Assembly: GCF_003052605.1 (NCBI RefSeq)
Contig: NZ_QASO01000130.1
Coordinates: forward strand, 148,577 to 212,576
DNA length: 64,000 nt
From: Ectopseudomonas oleovorans
Lineage (GTDB): Bacteria > Pseudomonadota > Gammaproteobacteria > Pseudomonadales > Pseudomonadaceae
Direction: 5' to 3'
The notes beneath the pieces were generated by a model. It was not told the origin of the DNA and made no database searches. It worked only from the letters and a program-made list of their open reading frames with translations. Numbering within the stretch: the first letter of the stretch is position 1; the number at the start of each line of letters is the position of its first letter. The position numbers and the translations under genes are program-made. Below are positions 7,743 through 17,639 of the stretch, in pieces.

Positions 7743-7831
7743 CTTCCAGATAACGTGTCCGCCAGTCGTTACCAGAGCATTGGGACCATAAATCCTCAGT
7801 GAACCATTCTAAGCTTCGATTCGAAGTTCAT

Positions 7832-7862
7832 AAAAAGGCCAGGCATCAAGCCTGGCCTTTTT
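7832..7862. terminator. Bidirectional terminator after czcA
   Basis: AAAAAGGCCAGG-catcaag-CCTGGCCTTTTT is a perfect 12-bp stem with A-run and T-run on both sides. It closes the leftward czcCBA operon 15 bp past the czcA stop and can also stop rightward transcription. Confidence 0.85.
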
Positions 7863-7877
7863 ATGCGAGAACCAATA

Positions 7878-10800
7878 TCAGCTCGCTTCCTCATCCTCTT
7901 CGTTACGTCTCACGCGGCCTTGCAGGACCGTGTAATAGAGCGCAGGCAATACCAGCAACGTCAGTGCCGTCGAGGAGAGGATGCCGCCAATGACTACGGT
8001 TGCTAGAGGCCGCTGGACTTCCGCACCGGTCCCTGTGGCCAACGCCATCGGGACGAAGCCGAGCGACGCCACCAACGCTGTCATCAGGACTGGGCGCAAT
8101 CGCACCAGTGCGCCCTCACGCACAGCCTCGGATAAAGGCCGGCCTTCCTCTAGCAATCCTTTAATGAAAGCAATCATCACCAGTCCGTTGAGTACTGCCA
8201 CACCCGACAACGCGATGAACCCGACGCCAGCGGAAATTGAGAGGGGAATGTCCCGGAGCCAGAGTGCAAGAATTCCCCCAGTAAGCGCGAACGGAATGCC
8301 AGTGAAGACGACCAGCCCATCGCGCAGTGTGTTGAACATCATGAACAGCAGCACGAAGACCAGCAGTAAGGCGACTGGGACGACCAGCTGCAGGCGCTTG
8401 GCGGCAGCCTGCAGCTGCTCGAACTGCCCACCCCACGTCGTCCAGTAACCGGGCGGTACCGGGTTTCGTTCAGCGATTGCTGCAGACGCATCTTGGACGA
8501 AACTGCCAATGTCACGCCCTCGAACGTTGGCGCTTACCACCACCAGACGCTTGCCATCCTCACGGCTGATCTGATTCGGGCCCAGCACGAATTCCAGCGT
8601 GGCAACCTCAGCCAGCGGGATAAAGTCGATTCGGTCGTTGGCAGCACCCGCTACCGCTGGCACCGGAATCGGCAGGCGAGCCAGCACATCCGGATCGGCA
8701 CGCAGCGTATCGGAAAGACGAACAACGATGTCGAAACGACGGTCACCCTCAAAAAAGGTTCCGGCTTCCCGTCCGCCAATCGCGGCGGCGACGGTATCCT
8801 GCACATCGCCGATGTTGAGCCCGAAGCGTGCCGCCTTGTCACGATCCACATTGACGCTCAGCAATGGGAGGCCCGTCGTCTGCTCCACTTTAACTTCGGA
8901 AGCGCCTGGTACGTCTTGCAATATCGCCGCGATGTCATCAGCTGTTTTGTTGAGAACATCCATATCGTCCCCGAACACCTTAACGGCCACATCGCTGCGA
9001 ACTCCGGAAATTAGCTCGTTAAAGCGTAACTGGATCGGCTGAGACATCTCATAGTTGCTGCCCGGCACAGATGCGGCCGCCTTTTGGATGTCCTCAATGA
9101 GCTGCTCGCGGGATTTGTCCGGATCTGGCCATTCTTCCTTGGGCTTGAGCATCACATAGCTGTCCGAAATATTCGGCGGCATCGGGTCAGCCGCGATCTC
9201 GGCGGTGCCGGTTCGGGCAAATGTACGCTTGACCTCCGGGACCTGCTCGGCAATTGCCTTTTCCAGCCGCTGCTGCATATCCACGGATTGGGAGAGGCTG
9301 GTCCCTGGAACGCGCAGAGCTTGAAGCGCAAAATCACCCTCGCTAAGGCTCGGAATGAACTCGCTACCCATTCGCATCACCAGCAGGGCAGACAGCAGCA
9401 CGCTAGCGACGGCGCCACTGAATACCAATGTGCGATGACGCATGACCCAGTCGAGCACGGGCGCATAGCCATTGCGCGCCGCGCGCATCAGGCGGTTGTC
9501 CTTCTCTTGCACCTTACCGGTGACAAAAAGCGCAACAGCAGCGGGCACGAAGGTGACCGATAGAATCATGGCACCCAACAGTGCGATTACCACGGTGAAT
9601 GCCATGGGGTGGAACATCTTCCCCTCGACACCAGTGAGCGCAAAGATGGGCAGGTAGACCACCATGATGATCAGCTGGCCGTAGATGAGCGGACGCCGTG
9701 CCTCCTTGGCCGCCGCGAATACTTCGTGGAAACGCTCGCTACGGGTCAGAATCCTGCCATGTTTTTCCTGCGCGTGGGCAAGCCGGCGGATGGCGTTTTC
9801 GACGATGACCACCGCACCGTCGACGATGATGCCGAAGTCGAGAGCCCCTAGGCTCATGAGGTTGGCACTGACTTTGTTGGTGGCCATGCCGGTGAAGGTG
9901 AACAGCATGGACAACGGGATGACCATTGCTGTGATCAGGGCTGCACGCAGGTTGCCGAGGAAGAGAAACAGCACGGCGATAACCAGGATCGCGCCTTCGA
10001 TCAGGTTCTTGCGAACCGTGGCGATTGCCTTGTCTACGAGGTCGGTCCGGTCATAGACCGTTATCGCGCTTACGCCTTTTGGCAGGTTCTGGTTGATAAT
10101 CTCCAAGCGCTGCGCGACGGCCTGCGACACGCTACGGCTATTTTCTCCTACCAGCATGAACGCGGTCCCAAGGACCACCTCGCGTCCATTGTCGGTGGCT
10201 GCCCCTGAACGCAGCTCACGACCGATCCCCACTTCGGCAATATCGCGAACCCGCACGGGCGCGCCGCCTGCGTTGCTCAGGACGATATTGCCAATGTCCG
10301 CGGGGGAGCCGAGCTGGCCAGGTGTGCGGATCGACAACTGTTCGCCGTTACGCTCAATGAAGCCGGCGCCGACGTTGGCATTGTTGCGCTCAAGCGCAAC
10401 GACGAGCTGTTCCAGAGTGATTCGGTAAGCGGCCATGCGCTTCGGATCGGGCGCTACCTGATACTCTTTGGCGAAGCCACCGATCGTGTTGATCTCGGCA
10501 ACGCCTCGAACGTTTCGCAGCTGCGGCTTGATGATCCAGTCCTGGATTTCACGCAGGTCGGTCGGCGTGTAGGGCTGACCATCAGGACGGCGCGCCTCGG
10601 GCTCGGCCTCGACCGTCCAGAGGAAGATTTCCCCCAGGCCGGTGGAGATGGGACCGAGAGTGACCTCCACGCCCTGCGGAAGCTCGTTGCTCGCGGCCTG
10701 CAGCCGTTCACTCACCAATTGCCGGGCGAAATAGAGATCGGTGCCATCATCAAAGATTACGGTGATCTGAGCGAACCCGGAGCGCGATAATGAACGTGTC

Positions 10801-11042
10801 TGGCGCAGGTGGGGCAAGCCGGCCATCGCCGTCTCGATGGGGAAGGTAACGCGTTGCTCGGTTTCAAGCGGCGACGCGCCTGGGACTGCGGCGTTAATTT
10901 GAACCTGTACATTGGTGATGTCGGGCACAGCGTCGATAGGTAAGCGCTGATAGCTATAAACCCCGACGCCCGCCATGCCCAAGACCGCCAGCAGCACTAG
11001 CCAGCGCTGCTCGATGGCGAAGCGAAGAATACGTTCGAACAT
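7878..11042 (-). CDS. czcA: CzcA, heavy-metal RND efflux pump
   Basis: 1,054 residues, the usual size of a heavy-metal RND pump. Twelve membrane spans and two large periplasmic loops are expected. The decisive motif is in span 4: ALDFGIIVDGAVVIVENAIR, the D-x5-D-x6-E arrangement of the Zn/Co/Cd subgroup. With CzcB and CzcC it spans both membranes and expels periplasmic or cytoplasmic metal using protons. It is the last gene of czcC-czcB-czcA, beginning 19 bp after czcB and ending before a strong terminator. Confidence 0.96.
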   Translation of the reverse strand: MFERILRFAIEQRWLVLLAVLGMAGVGVYSYQRLPIDAVPDITNVQVQINAAVPGASPLETEQRVTFPIETAMAGLPHLRQTRSLSRSGFAQITVIFDDGTDLYFARQLVSERLQAASNELPQGVEVTLGPISTGLGEIFLWTVEAEPEARRPDGQPYTPTDLREIQDWIIKPQLRNVRGVAEINTIGGFAKEYQVAPDPKRMAAYRITLEQLVVALERNNANVGAGFIERNGEQLSIRTPGQLGSPADIGNIVLSNAGGAPVRVRDIAEVGIGRELRSGAATDNGREVVLGTAFMLVGENSRSVSQAVAQRLEIINQNLPKGVSAITVYDRTDLVDKAIATVRKNLIEGAILVIAVLFLFLGNLRAALITAMVIPLSMLFTFTGMATNKVSANLMSLGALDFGIIVDGAVVIVENAIRRLAHAQEKHGRILTRSERFHEVFAAAKEARRPLIYGQLIIMVVYLPIFALTGVEGKMFHPMAFTVVIALLGAMILSVTFVPAAVALFVTGKVQEKDNRLMRAARNGYAPVLDWVMRHRTLVFSGAVASVLLSALLVMRMGSEFIPSLSEGDFALQALRVPGTSLSQSVDMQQRLEKAIAEQVPEVKRTFARTGTAEIAADPMPPNISDSYVMLKPKEEWPDPDKSREQLIEDIQKAAASVPGSNYEMSQPIQLRFNELISGVRSDVAVKVFGDDMDVLNKTADDIAAILQDVPGASEVKVEQTTGLPLLSVNVDRDKAARFGLNIGDVQDTVAAAIGGREAGTFFEGDRRFDIVVRLSDTLRADPDVLARLPIPVPAVAGAANDRIDFIPLAEVATLEFVLGPNQISREDGKRLVVVSANVRGRDIGSFVQDASAAIAERNPVPPGYWTTWGGQFEQLQAAAKRLQLVVPVALLLVFVLLFMMFNTLRDGLVVFTGIPFALTGGILALWLRDIPLSISAGVGFIALSGVAVLNGLVMIAFIKGLLEEGRPLSEAVREGALVRLRPVLMTALVASLGFVPMALATGTGAEVQRPLATVVIGGILSSTALTLLVLPALYYTVLQGRVRRNEEDEEAS

Positions 11043-11061
11043 GAGTTAGGTATCCGGAGGA

Positions 11062-12369
11062 TCAGTGAACGTGCTCGGCGGAGCCTTTGCCGAGTTCGGA
11101 TTTCAGGATGAAGCTGCCAGCGGTCGCGATCTGTTGGCCGGCCTGCAATCCGTCACGAATTTCCACGCGATTTTCGTCGCGCTGGCCCAGCGAAACCGGG
11201 TGCGCCTGGAAGCCGTGCGGCGTGCGAACGAAAACCGTCGGCGCGTTTTCGACGGTCTGGACCGCCTCGACTGGAACCGTGACCGGTGCACTGCGTCCAT
11301 CGGCGCTAACTCGGACCGTCACGAAAAGACCGGGACGCCAAGCCCCATCGGGGTTGGCCAGGGTCACGCGGGCTGTCGCGGCACGCGTCTGCTCGCCCAG
11401 CAGGCTGCCCACATGGGCGACCTTCCCCATTGTTCGCACGCCTAGCTCGCCGGCAACAACTTCGACTTCTCGGCCGACGGTTACGCGCATCAAATCACGG
11501 GCAGGTACGCTGAACGTGGCCCAAACCCGCGACAAATCAGTCAGAGTGAAGACGCTGGTCGTTTCATCCACACGCTCGCCCAGCACAATATGCTTCTCGA
11601 CGACCACTGCATCGAAAGGTGCGCGCAGCTCGTAGCGGTTGCCTACGCCTGCGCCACTTCCGCCGCCCAGCGCCCGTGTTTTTTCTTGGGCATTACGCAA
11701 GTCGATTTCTGCTACGCGCAGGCTCTGCTGGGCCTGCAAATAGTCCTGTTCTGCAGAGATACGCTCCTGCCATAGGGTGCGCTCACGCTCGAACAAGGTG
11801 CGAGCCAGCCGGAGGCGCTGCTCGGCGGCAGCCAGCTCACTACGCTGCTCGGACAGCTGCTCGCTGGCGATAACCGCCAGCAACTGGCCCTTCTTCACTT
11901 GGTCACCCAGGTTGACCGAAACCGATTCGACAACGCCGGCCACACGGGGCACGACATGTGCGGTACGGTCTTCGTCGAAACGCAGCTCGCCCGGCAAAGA
12001 TACAGACGAGCCGATTTCAGCCGGTCCGGCCTTGCTTAGCTGAATGCCTGCGGCACGTATCTGCTCTTCGGAAAGCTCAATCTCACCTTCGGCATGCGTT
12101 TCGTTGCCGTGCTCGTCCTCCTCACCGCCATGACCGCTTTCGTCACCATGGCCGTGGCCATCGCCTTCAGCGTCATGACCGTCTTCGTCCCCATGGTCGT
12201 TCTCAGATTCCTCGTGACCGCTTTCTCCATCCTCATGCGCGTGGCCATCCTCGGCGTGCTCAGCCTTGTTATCGCTGGCCTGCGCCTCAAGAACGAAGCC
12301 CTGTTTTACGCCAACGCCGGTCAGCAGTACCAAAGCGACCGCCAGAGCGATTCCCGTCTGTTTTTTCAT
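11062..12369 (-). CDS. czcB: CzcB, periplasmic adaptor with a His/Asp/Glu-rich metal-binding region
   Basis: 435 residues from the ATG at 12369, which has GGGGGAG nine bases upstream; the frame stays open to 12414, but that longer form overlaps czcC and lacks the signal at its start. After a signal anchor (GIALAVALVLLTGVGV) comes a strongly acidic, His-rich stretch at about residues 30-95 with many HGDE/GHGHGD units, as in zinc-type CzcB proteins. The hairpin, lipoyl and beta-barrel parts of a membrane fusion protein follow (EQRSELAAAEQRLRLARTLF). It joins CzcA to CzcC. Confidence 0.94.
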   Translation of the reverse strand: MKKQTGIALAVALVLLTGVGVKQGFVLEAQASDNKAEHAEDGHAHEDGESGHEESENDHGDEDGHDAEGDGHGHGDESGHGGEEDEHGNETHAEGEIELSEEQIRAAGIQLSKAGPAEIGSSVSLPGELRFDEDRTAHVVPRVAGVVESVSVNLGDQVKKGQLLAVIASEQLSEQRSELAAAEQRLRLARTLFERERTLWQERISAEQDYLQAQQSLRVAEIDLRNAQEKTRALGGGSGAGVGNRYELRAPFDAVVVEKHIVLGERVDETTSVFTLTDLSRVWATFSVPARDLMRVTVGREVEVVAGELGVRTMGKVAHVGSLLGEQTRAATARVTLANPDGAWRPGLFVTVRVSADGRSAPVTVPVEAVQTVENAPTVFVRTPHGFQAHPVSLGQRDENRVEIRDGLQAGQQIATAGSFILKSELGKGSAEHVH

Positions 12370-12410
12370 GCAAGCTCCCCCACCGCCAATACGTAATGGC
12401 GGCGTTTCGG

Positions 12411-13646
12411 TCATTCGAAGGTAGTGGTAGGTCCGTACAGCCGCTCGATACGCGCCCAGGCGTCGACCACGGCTTGCAATGACTGCAGATAGCGCGTGCG
12501 TGCATCTATCAGCGCACGCTGTGCGTCGAGCACGTCGAGGAACGCGAAGCGGCCAAGACTGAAACCACGTGTGGCCGCTTCCACGGTTCGCTGTCCTGCC
12601 GGCAGTATCCGGTTGCGTATTTCCTCGACGTCTGCACGTGCGGTACGCCAGTCGCGAAGGGCCTGCTGGATCTCCGCACGAACGCGCAGCTCTGCCGCAT
12701 TACGAAGATCACGCGCCTGCTCCGCCCGCCGTGCGGCCGCCAGAACATTGCCTTGGTTACGATCGAATAAAGGCAGCGGAACAGAGAGGCCGACGAGGTT
12801 GACGCGCTCACGCTCGATTTCGTCGTACTGGCTACCGATACTGACGCTTATGTCCGGGTAGCGCTGGCTTCGCTGAAGCCCCAGCTCGGCTTCACTCAAG
12901 GCCACTTGGCGCAGAGCCCTACGCATATCGGCACTCTCACGCACGCGCGCCAATAATGCAGATTCGCTAGGCACATCTGGCAGGTGTTCGAAACTGCCCA
13001 GCAAACTGCCAAACTCCGGTGCGTCGGTCCCGAGTAGGCGCGCTAGCATCTGGCGAGCGTTATCCCATTCCTGTCGCGCTCGCCGCAGGTCCAGTTGTAC
13101 GGTCGCCAGCTGCATGTCGGCACGCGTCGCCTCTACTGGCGAAACTTTTCCGGCATCGACCTGTGCGTCGGCGACCTTAGCAGCCCGCTCGGCCAATGAC
13201 AGAGAGGCCTCGGCCAGTTGCATGCCCTCCTGGGCACGCAAGGCGGCGAAGAAAGCCTGGATCACATCTGCACGTAATCCTTGGCGTCGAAGGTCGAGAT
13301 CGGCATCCACCATCGAGCGATTAGCATCCGCCACGCCGATTCGAGCGCCGCGCTTGCCGCCCAACTCGATCGACTGGGTGATTGTAATTGAGCGGGTCTG
13401 GCGATCGGACTGAGTGTCTTCCACCTCGAATCCTAATTCCGGATTTGGAATGGCCCCAGCCTGGCGGCGCAGCCCGCTCGCGATACCTATCTCTGCCCGC
13501 GCGGCGGAGAATTCTGGGTTGCGTTCATACGCAAGGGACACGGCTCGCTCCAGTGTCAGACCTTCTTGCGCGCCCACCTCAAGCGACATCAGTGCCAGCC
13601 CAAGCAGGCCGCTGGCAAGCAGATACAAGCGTTTCTTTTGGTACAT
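12411..13646 (-). CDS. czcC: CzcC, outer-membrane factor of the Czc efflux system
   Basis: About 411 residues from the ATG at 13646 (MYQKKRLYLL); an in-frame GTG at 13655 is an alternative, and neither has a strong ribosome site. A signal peptide precedes the TolC-like repeat structure (LTLERAVSLAYERNPEF and later QQALRDWRTARADVEEI). It supplies the outer-membrane channel for CzcAB. It is first in the operon, and the likely CzcR box at 13779 lies about 130 bp upstream in the region shared with the oprD-like gene. Confidence 0.92.
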   Translation of the reverse strand: MYQKKRLYLLASGLLGLALMSLEVGAQEGLTLERAVSLAYERNPEFSAARAEIGIASGLRRQAGAIPNPELGFEVEDTQSDRQTRSITITQSIELGGKRGARIGVADANRSMVDADLDLRRQGLRADVIQAFFAALRAQEGMQLAEASLSLAERAAKVADAQVDAGKVSPVEATRADMQLATVQLDLRRARQEWDNARQMLARLLGTDAPEFGSLLGSFEHLPDVPSESALLARVRESADMRRALRQVALSEAELGLQRSQRYPDISVSIGSQYDEIERERVNLVGLSVPLPLFDRNQGNVLAAARRAEQARDLRNAAELRVRAEIQQALRDWRTARADVEEIRNRILPAGQRTVEAATRGFSLGRFAFLDVLDAQRALIDARTRYLQSLQAVVDAWARIERLYGPTTTFE

Positions 13647-13778
13647 ACGCAACACTGCCGGGCAGTGCCCCCTTTATTGTCGATCGCGTTTCTCCAGCCG
13701 CGCTAAACCGGCCAGATAGCTGATGGGTAAACGGCGGTGACTTTATATAAGGGCGGATATCGGCCGGGTGACTACGAC

Positions 13779-13794
13779 ATTACAAATTTGTAAT
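13779..13794. promoter_or_regulatory. Candidate CzcR operator between czcC and the OprD-type gene
   Basis: ATTACAAATTTGTAAT is a perfect 16-bp palindrome. Near-identical copies lie at 15405 and 18105. It sits in the divergent region of czcC and the porin gene, so one bound regulator could act on both. Confidence 0.7.
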
Positions 13795-13951
13795 CCAAGG
13801 AATATCTGCGATTGCACCGCTCAAGATTACGAGATCGTCATTTACCGCTAATCCTGCGGTCATTTACAGGGGAAGATCATCGCCCGGCACTCGAACAAAA
13901 AGGCGAAGGCGTCATTCGAGCGCTGACATGCCGTATATCAGGAGCATCATC

Positions 13952-15273
13952 ATGAGCAAAAAGGCCGCCCTTTCACTGACAGCTCTTTCATTGGCACTGG
14001 GCGGCGCCTCGGTCTTTGCCCAGTCGGAAACAGCAGCGGAGGGCTTCATCGAAGGCAGCACGCTATCGCTGATCAATCGAAACTTTTATTTCAATCGAGA
14101 TTTCCGCGACGGTGAGAACGCAACCGGCAATGGCTACTCTGAGGAATGGGCTCACGGGCTGATGGCCTTCTTCGAGTCCGGATATACCCAAGGCTCGGTG
14201 GGGATCGGCGTCGACGCCTTCGCCATGCTCGGCCTCAAGCTCGATTCTGGATCAGGACGTTCCGGTGCTGGCGGAACCGTCGATCTTCTCCCCTACAATA
14301 GCGCCGGCGATGCCGAGGATGACTTTTCTCGAGTAGGGGGGCCGTGAAAGCACGGTTCTTGGGCACCGAGATCAAGGCAGGCGATGTATTTCCCGCTACT
14401 CCTGTCGTGCACTTTGGTGACGCACGGCTGCTGCCGGAGTCTTTCAAGGGTGTCACCGTTGTGAACAACTCGCTGGACGACCTCACCCTCCAGGGCGGCC
14501 GCCTGCACGCGATGAGCCAGCCCAATACCAGCAACACGAACGATGACTTCGTCACGTTTTATGGCGGCGGCGTCGACTCGCCTTGGCTCGGCTACGCAGG
14601 CGGCGACTATAGCGTGAACGAAAACCTCAGTCTTAGCCTGTATACCAGCCGGCTGAAGGATGCCTGGGATCAACATTATTTCGGTGTCTCGGCCACCTAT
14701 CCACTTTCCGATGCCGTCGTGCTGCTGGGCAGCTTCAACTACTACAAGGCAACCGACGAAGGTCGGAAATTGCTGGGCGAGTTTAACAACAGCATCTGGA
14801 GTTCCAGTCTGGGTGTCGCCTTCGGCGCGCACACCGTCACGGCGTCGTATCAGCGAAACAACGGTAACAACGACTTTGACTACTTGCGCCAAGCGGACTC
14901 GATCTACCTGAATAACTCCATCCAGTACAGTGATTTCAACTCACCTAAAGAGCAGTCCTGGATGCTGCGTTATGACCTGAACATGGCGGGTTACGGCATA
15001 CCTGGGCTTACGTTCATGACTCGCTACGCCCGCGGCTGGGGCGCCGATTACAGCAACGCAAATGAGGTATATATGCGCCAAGACGATAACGGCGCGCCTC
15101 TGTCCGGACAGAAGCGCTGGGAACGCGACGTCGAAGCACGCTACGTTGTACAGACAGGCTCGTTCAAGGACCTCTCTCTGCGGGTGCGCCAGGCTACAAC
15201 ACGGGCGACTGCTTTCGAGTCCGACCTCAATGAGGTTCGATTCATCGCCGAGTACCCGCTCTCGATCCTGTGA
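13952..15273 (+). pseudogene. OprD-family porin gene, frameshifted in a G-run
   Basis: A ribosome site (GGAGC) precedes the ATG at 13952. The product starts MSKKAALSLTALSLALGG, with a signal peptide, then AAEGFIEGSTLSLINRNFYF as in OprD porins. At 14335-14341 the sequence GTAGGGGGGCCGTGA gives a premature TGA. One more G would give GTA GGG GGG GCC GTG AAA and restore the porin through DLTLQGGRLHAMSQP to a normal C-terminus (EVRFIAEYPLSIL) at 15273. The full product would be about 440 residues. OprD-type porins take up basic amino acids and carbapenems; CzcR is known to repress oprD in P. aeruginosa. The lesion could be real, phase-variable or a sequencing error. Confidence 0.85.
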
Positions 15274-15331
15274 AGCACTACGAGCAACACCACATCTTCT
15301 TTTTGTGCTCCCTTGGTTTGAAGATGTGTTT

Positions 15332-15358
15332 CAGGCGCCCGTAGGGCGCCTTTTTTTG
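15332..15358 (+). terminator. Terminator after the porin gene
   Basis: AGGCGCCC-gta-GGGCGCCT followed by TTTTTTT; about 60 bp past the porin stop codon. Confidence 0.85.
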
Positions 15359-15404
15359 CTTAAGTGCACCTCCTTGCGCTGCGGGCCAACCAAATGACAG
15401 GTAG

Positions 15405-15420
15405 ATTACAAATTTGCAAG
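15405..15420. promoter_or_regulatory. Candidate CzcR operator upstream of czcR
   Basis: ATTACAAATTTGCAAG matches 14 of 16 bases of the palindrome at 13779. It is 190 bp before czcR, consistent with autoregulation. Confidence 0.55.
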
Positions 15421-15519
15421 ACAGCCCCGCAGGACTTTTACCGCGTTAAAGTGCTTCCCGCTTCCCTGTGCAGGTCATTTCGCCTCTGCCTTTCACCCTA
15501 GAGCCAAGCCTCTTTCGTC

Positions 15520-15542
15520 TTGACCCTATAGTTACTACATGG
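15520..15542 (+). promoter_or_regulatory. MerR-type (CadR/PbrR) operator-promoter before czcR
   Basis: TTGACCCTATAGTTACTACATGG is almost identical to the operator at 21318 between cadR and the CDF gene, differing only in the two middle bases. TTGACC serves as the -35 element, and the ATAG/CTA half-sites lie in the long spacer typical of MerR-controlled promoters. It ends 52 bp before czcR. Confidence 0.7.
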
Positions 15543-15594
15543 ATTATTTTTGGTTCCGCTTACCACGCACCTCCTTGCCGAGTTACCTGAAAAC

Positions 15595-16269
15595 ATGCGC
15601 ATTCTGGTTGTAGAAGACGAGATCAAAGCTGCGGAATATCTGCAGCAGGGTCTTATCGAATGTGGGTACATCGTCGATTGCGTAAGTGATGGGCTAGATG
15701 GATTTCACCTGGCACTGCAGAACGACTATGACATCGTGCTACTAGATGTGAATCTGCCAACCATGGATGGGTGGGAGGTGCTCGAACTCATCAGGCGGCG
15801 TAAGCAGACACGCGTCATCATGCTGACCGCCAATGGTCGCTTAGAGCAAAAAGTCCGCGGTTTGGAACTGGGCGCCGACGACTACCTGGTCAAGCCGTTC
15901 CAGTTCCCCGAGCTGCTCGCTCGTATCCGGACACTGTTGCGGCGAGGCGAGGCAGTCGCACTTCCAAGCAACCTGCGTGTAGCCGACCTCGAACTGGACC
16001 CTGGCCGGCATCGGGCCTACCGGAGTGGTCAGCGTATTGATCTCACCAGCAAAGAATTTGCGTTACTGCACCTGCTCATGCGCCGGACTGGCGAGGTGCT
16101 GACGCGCACCGAAATTACCGCCTTGGTCTGGGACATTAACTTCGACTGCGATACCAACGTGGTGGATGTCGCAATTCGTCGCTTGCGGATGAAGGTGGAC
16201 GAACCCTTTGGCGATCGCCTGATACACACCATTCGCGGTGTCGGGTACGTGCTGGAGGCGCGGCCTTGA
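15595..16269 (+). CDS. czcR: CzcR, OmpR-type response regulator for metal stress
   Basis: 224 residues from the ATG at 15595 (MRILVVEDEIKAAEYL). The receiver domain has the acidic pair ED, the phosphoacceptor in VLLDVNLPTMDGWE, and Lys in DDYLVKPF. The C-terminal winged helix ends VDEPFGDRLIHTIRGVGYVLE. It matches the CzcR/CopR/IrlR group. Known members activate czcCBA and repress oprD. Its gene overlaps czcS (16266) and follows both a CzcR-like box and a MerR-type promoter. Confidence 0.9.
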   Translation: MRILVVEDEIKAAEYLQQGLIECGYIVDCVSDGLDGFHLALQNDYDIVLLDVNLPTMDGWEVLELIRRRKQTRVIMLTANGRLEQKVRGLELGADDYLVKPFQFPELLARIRTLLRRGEAVALPSNLRVADLELDPGRHRAYRSGQRIDLTSKEFALLHLLMRRTGEVLTRTEITALVWDINFDCDTNVVDVAIRRLRMKVDEPFGDRLIHTIRGVGYVLEARP

Positions 16270-17639
16270 AGCCACTCAGCCTCGCATCGCGTCTCGCGCT
16301 TCAAATCACACTGACCGGCGCCGCTTTGGTCGCGCTACTGATTGCACTGAGCTACTGGGTACTTGTGCGCCAACTGGAACTGCGCGCCCAGGAGGAGGTG
16401 ACGGCCAAGCTCTCGCAGATCGATCATGGACTTCTAGAAGACACCAAAGCCCGTATGGGTCGTTCCTGGCAACACGCACTGAGCGATACGGTACTCGGCC
16501 ATGACAACCTTTCGATTACGGTCATCGGCGATACGGCGCAATCAGCCATTTTCAATATCGGCCGGTTCGCCCATGCGCCGCAGCAGCTGGATCTCGTGAG
16601 CAGGGACGGCGACTATCTTGGCTGGACAACGAAGGATGGCGTGCAGATGCTAACCGGGCGCAAGCAAATCCAGGTCCCGGGACTGGCTCCAATGACGCTT
16701 TTGCTTTCGCAAGATCGCAGTGCCGATCAACGGCTGGTGGCTGCATTCCTGCGCTCGGCCTTAGTGATCGTGCCGATGCTACTGATATTGATCGGATTGG
16801 CTGGATGGCTAATCGCCCAAAATGGTTTGCGACCGCTGCGCAAGTTCCGGGTCTTGGCGACTAAGGTATCGACACAGGACCTATCACCCCGAATCCGCAG
16901 CGATCGGCTCCCACAAGAACTCCAGGCATTAGCGCACAGCCTCAACGTAATGCTTCATCGACTCGATGACGGAGTTCAGCAACTGTCACAGTTCTCGGAC
17001 GATGTGGCCCATGAATTGAAAACTCCGCTGAACAACCTAATAGGCAAGGCGCAAGTGACTTTGGTACGTGAGCGAAGCAAAGAGCAGTATCGTGAAGTAC
17101 TCGAATCATCCGTTGAAGAACTGGAACGTATGGATCGAATCGTGTCAGACATGCTGTTTCTCGCCCAGGCCAGCCACGCCAGCCCAGCACTGAAACTCGA
17201 ACAACTATCCCTGGGAAGTGAGGCGAATCGCGTCTGTGAATACCTCGAAGTCCTCGCCGAAGAAGCCGGAGTCGCAACGACGGTAACGGGCGATGCCATA
17301 GTTCTAGGAAATCGGCTTATGGTCCAACGGGCCATTTCCAACCTGCTATCCAACGCGTTGCGGCATTCGAATACTGGCAGCACGGTCGAAATTAAGATAC
17401 TTGAGAAGGACATAGACATCGTCTCGCTGGCTGTCACCAATCATGGCGCGACTATCGAATCGGATCATCTCCCGCACCTGTTCGACCGCTTTTACCGCGT
17501 TAACGGCATACAACCTCGTGGGGCAGGATTGGGGCTAGCTATTGTCCGTTCAGTGATGAACCTCCACAAAGGCCACGTGGCCGTCGCCAGCAAAGACGGT
17601 CGGACCACGTTCGAACTCACCTTTCCTCGGCATGCCTGA
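16266..17639 (+). CDS. czcS: CzcS, membrane sensor histidine kinase
   Basis: 457 residues, starting at a TTG that overlaps the czcR stop (TTGA). Two membrane spans (ALIALSYWVLV and VIVPMLLILIGLAGWLI) flank a periplasmic sensor of about 150 residues, then come a HAMP region, the H-box FSDDVAHELKTPLNNL, the N-box NLLSNALRHSN and the G-box GAGLGLAIVRSVM. It is the cognate kinase of CzcR, and should sense periplasmic zinc, cadmium or cobalt. From 17640 to 18104 no convincing gene is seen. Confidence 0.9.
   Translation: MKPLSLASRLALQITLTGAALVALLIALSYWVLVRQLELRAQEEVTAKLSQIDHGLLEDTKARMGRSWQHALSDTVLGHDNLSITVIGDTAQSAIFNIGRFAHAPQQLDLVSRDGDYLGWTTKDGVQMLTGRKQIQVPGLAPMTLLLSQDRSADQRLVAAFLRSALVIVPMLLILIGLAGWLIAQNGLRPLRKFRVLATKVSTQDLSPRIRSDRLPQELQALAHSLNVMLHRLDDGVQQLSQFSDDVAHELKTPLNNLIGKAQVTLVRERSKEQYREVLESSVEELERMDRIVSDMLFLAQASHASPALKLEQLSLGSEANRVCEYLEVLAEEAGVATTVTGDAIVLGNRLMVQRAISNLLSNALRHSNTGSTVEIKILEKDIDIVSLAVTNHGATIESDHLPHLFDRFYRVNGIQPRGAGLGLAIVRSVMNLHKGHVAVASKDGRTTFELTFPRHA

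Noticed and set aside
7777..7831. Palindrome TTCGATTCGAA near 7816 as a DeoR-type operator
   Set aside because: It lies between two terminators at convergent gene ends, with no promoter or gene start next to it.
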